Positions 1 to 5,789 of a stretch of 6,953 nt of DNA are shown here, piece by piece. Made by a program: the position numbers and the translations under genes. The notes under the pieces are model-generated. The model was given only the letters and a program-made list of their open reading frames with translations, ran no database searches and had not been told where the DNA came from. Each line of letters begins with the position of its first letter. Within the stretch, counting starts at the first letter, position 1. Origin of the DNA: Bryobacteraceae bacterium (GTDB taxonomy: Bacteria; Acidobacteriota; Terriglobia; Bryobacterales; Bryobacteraceae); assembly GCA_947456995.1 (NCBI GenBank), contig CANGVB010000190.1:1-6953 (forward strand), written 5' to 3'.

Positions 1-2847
1 AAAGAGAGGCGAGGTCATCGTGCCAACAGGTGCGCCAAGGTTGACGTTGTTGGTGGCATTCTGAGCCTGTACGCTGAGCGTGAGATTGTACTTCTGATTC
101 TGACTGCCGAAGATGCCGGCAGGTGGGCCGCCGCGGCCGCCACCCATACCGCCCATCATGCCGCCCATGGGAGGACCACCGCCACCGCCGCGCGAACCAC
201 CACCGCCGCCCATTGAACCCTGACGCATCATCATGCCCATCGGGTCTTGTTCTGCGCCTTTGGGTTCTCCACCAAAGCCCCAGGTGCGGCTCATGCGGAG
301 GTTAAGTGAGAAGTTGCCAGGTGCCTGACCGGAGTTGCGAGCCAGGAGTTCCTGACCGGGCTTCGGGTTGGGATCGAGATAACGGCCATCGTAGAAGATG
401 ACGCCAGGGCCAGGGCCGGTAGCAATTCCAGGCCGATGGATGTTGAGCTGGTTGTCACCGTAGAGGTCGCGACCAGTAACGATATTGAACGGGCCGCCAG
501 TGGCAAAGATCATGAATGGGCTCAGGCTGATCTTTAGTGGCAAGGTGATAGATCCACCGCCGAATACGCGATGACGGGTATCGAAACGATTGCGGCCCCA
601 TTCCCCATCCACGTTATAGGTGTCGTTGGGGAAGGTGTTGGCTCCGTCCGTATTGCCCTTGGCGAAACCCAGAGTGTAGAAGCCAAAGAGGGTGAGCTTG
701 GGATTGATACGGGCGCTCGAGTTGATCACCAACTGGCTCTGCTTGAAGCGGCCGGTGGATTCATAAAGGAAGAGGTTGCCGGCTGAGGCACCGTAAGGGT
801 AAACAGCCGTGTTCGGCGTTGCCGGGTTGAAGGTGCCCGGGAGGGGAGTGTTGATGTTGCGGCTTCGGAGCTGGTTGATCCCAACCGTGCGATTGAAGTT
901 TACGCCGAGCGTAATGTTGCGCGGCAAGCTTCGTTCGAGACCGGCATTCATCTGGAAGAGATAGGGATTCTCAAGAGTCTGATCTACGATACGCGTAGTG
1001 CCAGCACGGGAGTTGCTCTGGATCTGGCTGATCGGAGGAATGGCGGGATAGAAGCTGGGGAAGGCCACAAAATACTGCTGCTGAACTACACCGTTGAGAC
1101 GACGAGCATCGAGGGTGAGGTCTTCACCGAAACGGTCGTAGAAGAGGCCGGCGCCGGCGCGCAATACGGTCTTGGGAGGACGCCCGCCTTGTGACTTGCC
1201 TACGCCATAGGCCAAACCGAGGCGCGGGGCAAAGTTGTACTTGTTCTTGATGTTGGACTGGGTCTCAAAGCGGATGCCGCTCGAGAGACTGAAGTTGGGC
1301 TTGACGCGCCATTCGTCCTGGAGGAAGAGGCCGGCGTCGATCTGGTTGACGCTTTGCAGGGGAATACCGGCAGAGAGCGAGAACTGCTGGGCACCGCCGC
1401 CCTGGGCACGAATCTGATCGAGTGTCAGGCCAGAGGCGAGGCCGCGTTGGGTGATCGCGTAAGCGTTTAGAGACTGGAAGGTGAAGCTGCCGTTGTAGCC
1501 GCTGGTGTTCTGGTCGGACTGCTGGACGCCACGGAGACGGCCACCGAACTTGAGCAAGTGACGGCCCTGGGTGTAGGAGCTGATGTTGGAGTATTCGTAA
1601 CGCTTTTCGTTGCTGAAGTTGTTGCTGATGGGAGCGCCGCCGCCGTTGAAGGCGTCGAGTACGTTGATCGACGGGGTGTTTGAATTGCCCGTTGTGTCAA
1701 AGCGGCTACCGACGAACTGGAAGCGGTCTTCATTGATCAGCTTTGAGGTTGCAATCCAGGTATGGGTGAGCTGTACCTGGTTGGTTTTGTTTTCGGTATC
1801 AACTGCGCGCTCCGGAAGGGTAAAGGCCGTGATTCCACCATTGGCACTGGTGTTGCGCTGGAAGGTGTAGCGAGTTGTGAGAGTGTGCTTGGCGCTGAGC
1901 TGGAAGTCGGCGCGAGGCGAGATGGTGAGGAAGCGGGTTGGGTTGCCGATGTTCTGAACCAGCGAAACCGGGTTGAACGCCGAATCGATGGTACGGGCGT
2001 TAATCAGACTGGCTTCGTCGTTGATGCGGGTATCGACATCGAGAGCAAAGCTGGACTTCTTCGAAAGCGGGCCGCTGATGCTGCCGCTGATTGCGTTCTG
2101 ATAAGCGTCGGGGCGTGTAGCAGCAAAGTTGTTTCTGGAGGTCAAAACGGTATTGCCGGCGTTGTAGAAGAACTGCCCGCGGAATTTGTCCGAACCAGGC
2201 TTGGTGAAGATTTCGATACGACCAAAGCCGATGCGATCGTATTCGGCCGAGAAGGGATTCGAGTTCAAGCGAATTTCACGGATGGAAGCTTTGGGGGGAA
2301 GACGTCCGCCGGAGAAGCCGTCGATGAAGAGCTGAGCGCCGTTGGGGCCAGCTGCGGGGCCCGCTAGTGCGTTGAGCTCGTTCTGCAGGTCATCGGGGTT
2401 GTCGCTGAGCATGGCGAGGTCTTCGCCCTTGAGCACGAGCGCTCCTACGTTGCTGGACGGATCGACGTCGATGGAGATGGTGTCGGTAACCGTGATCTCC
2501 TGCTTTGAAGCTTCGATGTTGAGTTTGGCTGCAATACTGACTTGTTTGCCCGAAGAGATTTCAAAATTGGTTTGCTCGAAAAGGCTGAAGCCAGCCGAGG
2601 AAACCCGGATGGTGTACTGACCACCAGGGATGCCAGCAATGGTGAATTTGCCGTCGGCGTCTGCGGAAGAAACCTTGACGAATCCACCAGCACCGGACAG
2701 GGTGATAGAGGCGCCAGGGATGGCTGCACCGGAGGGGTCTGTTACGACACCCTTAAGGACAGAGCCAGTGGGAGTTTGGGCAAAGGCCATTATCGCCGAA
2801 GCGACAAGGCTGAAAAAAAAGCACAGTAATCGACTGTGGGAGGTCAT
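1..2847 (-). CDS. Oar-like TonB-dependent receptor with N-terminal carboxypeptidase-regulatory-like domain (C-terminus off the window)
   Basis: Outer-membrane receptor/channel expected to import an unidentified ligand using TonB energy. The frame stays open from the ATG at 2847 to the left edge, giving 949 residues with no stop. Residues 1-23 are a Sec signal peptide with a hydrophobic FFFSLVASA core and a likely AFA|Q cleavage site. Residues about 30-110 form a carboxypeptidase-regulatory-like beta-sandwich (GVVTDPSGAAIPGA, then DADGKFTIAGIPGGQYTI). EITVTDT at 117-123 resembles a TonB box. Residues about 125-220 are plug-like, with FIDGFSGG at 174-181 and FSAEYDRIGFGRIEIFTKPG at 199-218. The rest is alternating aromatic beta-barrel sequence. 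A Gly/Met-rich insert occupies residues 868-909. The last visible strand (YNLTLSVQAQNATNNVNLG) is typical of the region just before the C-terminus, so probably only a few dozen residues are missing. The start is supported by an AGGAG Shine-Dalgarno. The gene lies 59 bases downstream of the DUF5666-like gene. Family call is firm; substrate is unknown. Confidence 0.93.
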   Translation of the reverse strand, partial: MTSHSRLLCFFFSLVASAIMAFAQTPTGSVLKGVVTDPSGAAIPGASITLSGAGGFVKVSSADADGKFTIAGIPGGQYTIRVSSAGFSLFEQTNFEISSGKQVSIAAKLNIEASKQEITVTDTISIDVDPSSNVGALVLKGEDLAMLSDNPDDLQNELNALAGPAAGPNGAQLFIDGFSGGRLPPKASIREIRLNSNPFSAEYDRIGFGRIEIFTKPGSDKFRGQFFYNAGNTVLTSRNNFAATRPDAYQNAISGSISGPLSKKSSFALDVDTRINDEASLINARTIDSAFNPVSLVQNIGNPTRFLTISPRADFQLSAKHTLTTRYTFQRNTSANGGITAFTLPERAVDTENKTNQVQLTHTWIATSKLINEDRFQFVGSRFDTTGNSNTPSINVLDAFNGGGAPISNNFSNEKRYEYSNISSYTQGRHLLKFGGRLRGVQQSDQNTSGYNGSFTFQSLNAYAITQRGLASGLTLDQIRAQGGGAQQFSLSAGIPLQSVNQIDAGLFLQDEWRVKPNFSLSSGIRFETQSNIKNKYNFAPRLGLAYGVGKSQGGRPPKTVLRAGAGLFYDRFGEDLTLDARRLNGVVQQQYFVAFPSFYPAIPPISQIQSNSRAGTTRIVDQTLENPYLFQMNAGLERSLPRNITLGVNFNRTVGINQLRSRNINTPLPGTFNPATPNTAVYPYGASAGNLFLYESTGRFKQSQLVINSSARINPKLTLFGFYTLGFAKGNTDGANTFPNDTYNVDGEWGRNRFDTRHRVFGGGSITLPLKISLSPFMIFATGGPFNIVTGRDLYGDNQLNIHRPGIATGPGPGVIFYDGRYLDPNPKPGQELLARNSGQAPGNFSLNLRMSRTWGFGGEPKGAEQDPMGMMMRQGSMGGGGGSRGGGGGPPMGGMMGGMGGGRGGPPAGIFGSQNQKYNLTLSVQAQNATNNVNLGAPVGTMTSPLF
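121..246 (-). repeat. Low-complexity Gly/Met-rich coding segment in the receptor
   Basis: These bases encode receptor residues 868-909, about 42 residues made mostly of Gly, with Met, Pro, Ser and Arg (for example MGMMMRQ, GGMMGGMGGGRGGPP). It interrupts two barrel strands: NFSLNLRMSRTWGFG before it and YNLTLSVQAQNATNN after it. If those are strands 20 and 21 of a 22-strand barrel, the segment is a long periplasmic turn. That strand numbering is inferred, because the C-terminus is outside the window. Confidence 0.8.
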
Positions 2848-2852
2848 GGTTG

Positions 2853-2857
2853 CTCCT
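2853..2857 (-). promoter_or_regulatory. Shine-Dalgarno of the TonB-dependent receptor
   Basis: On the minus strand AGGAG (within TTTAGGAGCAACC) stands 5 bases before the ATG at 2847. It fixes that start, which also gives a well-formed signal peptide. Confidence 0.75.
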
Positions 2858-2906
2858 AAAGCAAGAATTCGAGTTGTAAAAATCAATGGTTAGAGAATAA
2901 GGGAGC

Positions 2907-4178
2907 TTACTGGGCTCCGCCGCCACCGCCGCCGCCCATCATGCCGGCGCCGCCGTCCAGATTCCAGGTACCGAGCTGCGAGGCGCGGGAGCCGTTCGCC
3001 GGGGTGGCCAGGATTGGCTCAACACCGGCAAGGATGGTAATGGCAACCACCTTGTTTGGTTCTTTGGTTTTGCTGACCGAGAGAATCAGCGGATCGTCTT
3101 TTTTGAGTTCAGAGATCTGAATTGCAGGCGAACGGTCGATCGCCATACCCATCATGTCGCCACCGGGTCGACGCATGCCGCCCATACCTGCGGGAGGACC
3201 ACCGGCTGCGGTGGGAGGACCACCAGCCGGGCGGCCGCCAGGACCAGCAGCGCCACCAGCTGTTGCCGGGGCACCTGCGCCCTGCTGCGGACGCATACCC
3301 ATACCTGCGGGAGGACCACCTGCGCCGGGAGCACCGCCAGGCCGACCACCCATACCAGCAAAGCCGCCGTTGATCGACATAGCCATCATGGTTGCTGCCA
3401 TCTCAGCGAGCTTCTTGACGTTGGTGTCTTTGCCCACTTTGACGGAAACCGGCTTTTTGGTGTCGAGGTCGATCACTTCAATCACACCGTTGGCCACATC
3501 GACACTCTTTACAGTTACAGCCATGTTGCGGAAGGCCCCGCTGACAAGCTGGTCTGCTGTGTAAGCCAAGCCGTCTTCGGATTTGGTGCCAAGGGCGCGC
3601 ACCTGATCATTGACCTCAATATCGTTGATGGAACTGTTGATTGCATCGGCAAACTTGATGCTGCCTTCGGCGTAGCGCTTGACGGAAGCCTTCTCGTTGA
3701 TGCTCACCTTGATGGGCTTAACGCCATCTGCTCCGCGCGAATTAATCGTGATGATCTTCCCATCTTTGTCGACTGCGGTAACGATGCCGGTTACACCTTT
3801 GGTTGCCCAGAGCATTTGTTCCTGCTGCTGCTTTTTGGCGATGTCGGTTTTGCTCATCAAAACGATGAGTGTTGCGTTCATCGTTCCGTCAGCCACCGGA
3901 CCTCTTGCAAGGACACGGTCACCAGCGGTGACCGCGCTTAGCTCAGCAGGTTTGGCATTTTGAAGACTGGTTTCCCCCGGGGGAATCTGCGAGACCTTCG
4001 CTGTGTCCGCCACCTTGACCTTGGTTTCGGTGCCGTCGTCGGATTTGATCGATAGAGTTCTGGTGGCCGCATCAGCGGCAACCACGGTTCCAACTACGGG
4101 TTTCGGAGCTTGAGCCAGAAGGCTGAAGCTGCACACGGCGAGTATTGCAATTTTTAGCATCAACAAATATTTTCCCAT
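2907..4178 (-). CDS. Exported protein with three DUF5666-like modules and a Gly/Pro/Met-rich segment
   Basis: A 423-residue secreted protein of unknown function. Residues 1-24 are a signal peptide (MGKYLLMLKIAILAVCSFSLLAQA). Cys16 is preceded by Val, so it does not make a lipobox. Three similar beta-rich modules follow, each starting with a V-x-G/S-V-V-x-A/V-D pattern: about 28-110 (VGTVVAADAATRTLSI ... GDRVLARG), about 129-212 (TGIVTAVDKDGKIITI ... NDQVRALG) and from about 221 (VTVKSVDVANGVIEVI). The third is interrupted at residues 271-345 by a Gly/Pro/Met/Ala-rich stretch, then resumes (ISELKKDDPLILSVSK). The tail is a seven-Gly run followed by AQ. Modules of this kind match DUF5666, an OB-like exported domain. 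The frame extends upstream to 4418, but that part is not signal-like and overlaps phoH, so I chose ATG 4178. ATG 4160 is an alternative. Neither has a strong Shine-Dalgarno. The gene is probably first in an operon with the receptor. Confidence 0.85.
   Translation of the reverse strand: MGKYLLMLKIAILAVCSFSLLAQAPKPVVGTVVAADAATRTLSIKSDDGTETKVKVADTAKVSQIPPGETSLQNAKPAELSAVTAGDRVLARGPVADGTMNATLIVLMSKTDIAKKQQQEQMLWATKGVTGIVTAVDKDGKIITINSRGADGVKPIKVSINEKASVKRYAEGSIKFADAINSSINDIEVNDQVRALGTKSEDGLAYTADQLVSGAFRNMAVTVKSVDVANGVIEVIDLDTKKPVSVKVGKDTNVKKLAEMAATMMAMSINGGFAGMGGRPGGAPGAGGPPAGMGMRPQQGAGAPATAGGAAGPGGRPAGGPPTAAGGPPAGMGGMRRPGGDMMGMAIDRSPAIQISELKKDDPLILSVSKTKEPNKVVAITILAGVEPILATPANGSRASQLGTWNLDGGAGMMGGGGGGGAQ
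3181..3203. repeat. 23-base direct repeat, copy 1
   Basis: Identical to 3298-3320. The offset is 117 bases, an exact multiple of three, so both copies are read in the same frame and encode GGPPAGMG. The bases to the left of each copy are also similar, encoding a Met-Arg motif. This suggests an in-frame internal duplication within the low-complexity segment. Confidence 0.85.
3298..3320. repeat. 23-base direct repeat, copy 2
   Basis: Second perfect copy of the 3181-3203 sequence, in the same reading frame. Confidence 0.85.
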
Positions 4179-4302
4179 CTTCAAATAGCCTGACGAATTA
4201 AAAGACGAAGAAGTTAGAGGGAAGATCCAAAAAGACGTGTAAAGAATTGTGAACAAATCCCCACAGTGTGAAAAGAGGAGTAATCCCGTATACTGGTAAT
4301 GG
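4179..4302. promoter_or_regulatory. Divergent intergenic region between the exported-protein operon and the phoH-ybeY-corC operon
   Basis: This is the only non-coding gap of any size, 124 bases and more AT-rich than its flanks. Both transcription units start from it in opposite directions, so it should contain both promoters. Two short palindromes lie here: TTGTGAACAA (4247-4256) and CACAGTGTG (4262-4270). No convincing -35/-10 pair could be assigned for the minus strand, and no riboswitch or terminator-like hairpin was seen. Confidence 0.7.
4289..4294 (+). promoter_or_regulatory. Candidate -10 hexamer (TATACT) upstream of phoH
   Basis: TATACT differs from the sigma-70 consensus at one base. 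The -35 position at 17-base spacing (GTGTGA, 4266-4271) matches only about half of TTGACA, and there is no TG extension. Transcription from here would begin near 4301, practically at the phoH start codon. Either the mRNA is nearly leaderless or this is not the real promoter. Confidence 0.25.
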
Positions 4303-5352
4303 TTGAAGATCAGCGTTCCCGTAAGCAAAGGCATAGAGTCCTTTTTTGGCACTCGAGACGAGAACATTCGTCTCCTTGAGCGCAATCTCGGCGTTCGCAC
4401 TTTCCTACGCCATGACAATCTAGAGATCGATGGCGACGAACGTTCTGTAGAACGGGCCCGTCTGATTCTTGAAGATTATCTGGGCTTGCAGAAGGAAGGT
4501 CATGTTCTATCGAACTCGGATCTGAACAACTTTCTTCGCGTTGTTACGGTTGAGGATCAAACTTCTTTACGGAATCTTTACTTAAGTGGCCGCCAGCGGA
4601 GCTTTGGCAAAAAGATTCTGGCCCCGAAGACAGTAAATCAGCGCCGTTATGTAGAAGCAATTGAGAAACACGATCTCACTTTCGGGATCGGGCCGGCCGG
4701 AACGGGCAAGACCTACCTTGCAGTTGCGATGGCCGTGGCGGCTTTGCTCGGCAAGCAGGTAAGCCGCATCATCCTTACCAGGCCAGCTGTAGAGGCTGGG
4801 GAAAAGCTGGGATTTCTGCCTGGCACTTTGCAGGAAAAAGTAGATCCCTATCTTCGACCGCTCTATGATGCGCTCTTCGACATGATCGAAGCGGACAAAG
4901 TAGAAAAGCTGCTTGAGAAAAACACGATTGAAGTGGCCCCGATCGCTTTTATGCGCGGGCGCACACTAAACGATGCCTACATCATTGTGGATGAGAGCCA
5001 GAACTGCACTCCAGATCAGATGAAGATGATTCTGACGCGCATGGGCTTCAACTCGAAAATGGTGGTTACTGGCGACATTACGCAAATCGATTTGCCCGGC
5101 GGCAAACGAAGTGGCTTGATTGAAGTGACAGAAATTCTGAAGAACGTCGAAGGCATCGCGTTTGTTCACTTTGACGATACCGATGTGGTGAGACACAGCC
5201 TGGTACAGCGCATTGTACGAGCCTATGAGAGCTATTCAGAAAAAACCGGTATTGGCCGCCAGATGCTATTGAAGCTCGACGAGCCGGTTCCCGCTGCTGC
5301 GGCAGTGGCCAGCATTACTCCGGGATCACCCGTAGACCAACCCGAAGCCTGA
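4303..5352 (+). CDS. PhoH-family ATPase (YbeZ-like)
   Basis: A 349-residue cytoplasmic P-loop ATPase of the PhoH/YbeZ family, related to the superfamily 1 helicase core and functionally linked to YbeY in RNA metabolism. Residues about 8-65 are the small N-terminal nucleic-acid-binding-like domain (IESFFGTRDENIRLLERNLGVR). The ATPase follows: Walker A GPAGTGKT at 130-137, the family signature RPAVEAGEKLGFLPG at 160-174, Walker B IIVDESQN at 227-234 and sensor motif VVTGDITQIDLP at 254-265. The Ala/Pro-rich tail after about 328 is probably disordered. Length is normal for the family. The start is TTG at 4303: an in-frame TAA lies at 4297-4299 and the N-terminus matches family beginnings. AGAGGAG at 4274-4280 is too far away to serve it. 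The stop overlaps the ybeY start (TGATG). Symbol left blank because phoH and ybeZ are used inconsistently. Confidence 0.95.
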   Translation: MKISVPVSKGIESFFGTRDENIRLLERNLGVRTFLRHDNLEIDGDERSVERARLILEDYLGLQKEGHVLSNSDLNNFLRVVTVEDQTSLRNLYLSGRQRSFGKKILAPKTVNQRRYVEAIEKHDLTFGIGPAGTGKTYLAVAMAVAALLGKQVSRIILTRPAVEAGEKLGFLPGTLQEKVDPYLRPLYDALFDMIEADKVEKLLEKNTIEVAPIAFMRGRTLNDAYIIVDESQNCTPDQMKMILTRMGFNSKMVVTGDITQIDLPGGKRSGLIEVTEILKNVEGIAFVHFDDTDVVRHSLVQRIVRAYESYSEKTGIGRQMLLKLDEPVPAAAAVASITPGSPVDQPEA

Positions 5353-5789
5353 TGGGCAAACGAAGCTCCATTTTATTCCGCAAGACGCTTCCAAAAGAGG
5401 AGCGATCGGCCTTGCGTGCGTTTGCCGAAGAACTGGCCGCACAGGTACTTGAGGGCAAGAGCTTCGACTGTCTGATCAGCAATGACAAACACTTGCATGA
5501 ACTGAACCTGCAGTTTCTTGGAGCTGACTATGCAACGGATGTACTGAGCTTCCCGTCTGGTGAGGATGAGAATCTGGGTGAACTGGCAATCTCGATCGAG
5601 CGTGCTGCTGAGCAAGCCGAAGCGCACGGGCATAGCGTCCTCGATGAGCTGAAGATTCTCATGCTGCATGGGGTATTGCATCTGAAAGGCATGGACCACG
5701 AGACGGATCGCGGACAGATGAAGCGGGTAGAAACCAAGTGGCGCAAGGCCTTTGGCCTGGCTGCAGGGTTGATTGAGAGGACTCGATGA
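5352..5789 (+). CDS. ybeY: Endoribonuclease YbeY (rRNA maturation factor)
   Basis: A 145-residue zinc-dependent RNase of the UPF0054 family, which acts in the cytoplasm in 16S rRNA 3'-end maturation and 70S ribosome quality control. The metal-binding signature HGVLHLKGMDH is complete, with His106, His110 and His116 as ligands. The other family motif, YATDVLSFPSGEDENLGELAIS, spans 60-81. The position of E. coli Arg59, conserved in many homologues as Y/F-R-G-x-D, is Leu56 here (FLGADYATDVLSF). Length is typical. The ATG overlaps the phoH stop by one base and has no clear Shine-Dalgarno, so translation is probably coupled to phoH. The stop overlaps the next start by four bases (ATGA). Placement between a PhoH ATPase and a CorC-like gene is the conserved ybeZ-ybeY-ybeX order. 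Confidence 0.96.
   Translation: MGKRSSILFRKTLPKEERSALRAFAEELAAQVLEGKSFDCLISNDKHLHELNLQFLGADYATDVLSFPSGEDENLGELAISIERAAEQAEAHGHSVLDELKILMLHGVLHLKGMDHETDRGQMKRVETKWRKAFGLAAGLIERTR
5776..5781 (+). promoter_or_regulatory. Shine-Dalgarno of the CorC-like gene
   Basis: AGAGGA ends 4 bases before the ATG at 5786. It lies inside the end of ybeY and supports the ATGA overlapping start. Confidence 0.65.

Larger units (their letters stand above)
3144..3368 (-). repeat. Low-complexity Gly/Pro/Met-rich coding segment in the DUF5666-like protein
   Basis: Encodes residues 271-345, built from imperfect repeats of GGPPAGMG, GGRPAGG and GAGAP-like words. At DNA level the 12-mer GGGAGGACCACC occurs at 3192-3203, 3213-3224 and 3309-3320. 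The same 12-mer appears at 169-180 inside the receptor's Gly-rich segment. The segment reads as low-complexity non-globular linker inserted into the third beta module. Confidence 0.85.

Noticed and set aside
1762..2367. 201-codon plus-strand ORF within the receptor gene
   Set aside because: It is antisense to the plug and barrel region of a continuous 949-codon frame with clear family motifs. Its long open length reflects codon bias.
2848..2906. Possible terminator between the DUF5666-like gene and the receptor
   Set aside because: I see no GC-rich inverted repeat followed by a T-run on the minus strand in these 59 bases. The T8 tract further on lies inside the receptor's coding sequence. 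Co-transcription remains the better reading.
3154..3564. Plus-strand Pro/Ala-rich ORF opposite the low-complexity segment
   Set aside because: It is the mirror translation of the Gly/Pro/Met repeats (GGPP reads as GGPP or PPA on the other strand). There is no Shine-Dalgarno or independent domain.
4121..4145. Lipoprotein signal around Cys16 of the DUF5666-like protein
   Set aside because: The residue before Cys is Val rather than Gly, Ala or Ser, and a standard signal-peptidase I site (LAQA) follows.
4158..4160. Alternative Met start for the DUF5666-like protein
   Set aside because: It would give a shorter but still plausible signal peptide. With no strong Shine-Dalgarno at either site I kept the upstream Met, which supplies a Lys in the n-region, and I noted the ambiguity in the feature.
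4299..4379. 26-codon ORF starting with ATG four bases before the phoH TTG, in another frame
   Set aside because: No Shine-Dalgarno at correct spacing and no recognisable content. It lies almost wholly within the phoH N-terminal codons, so chance is the simplest explanation.
4179..4418. Upstream extension of the DUF5666-like reading frame (80 residues before the chosen Met)
   Set aside because: It overlaps the divergent phoH coding region, its sequence is basic and lacks domain character, and the internal Met at 4178 opens directly onto a proper signal peptide.
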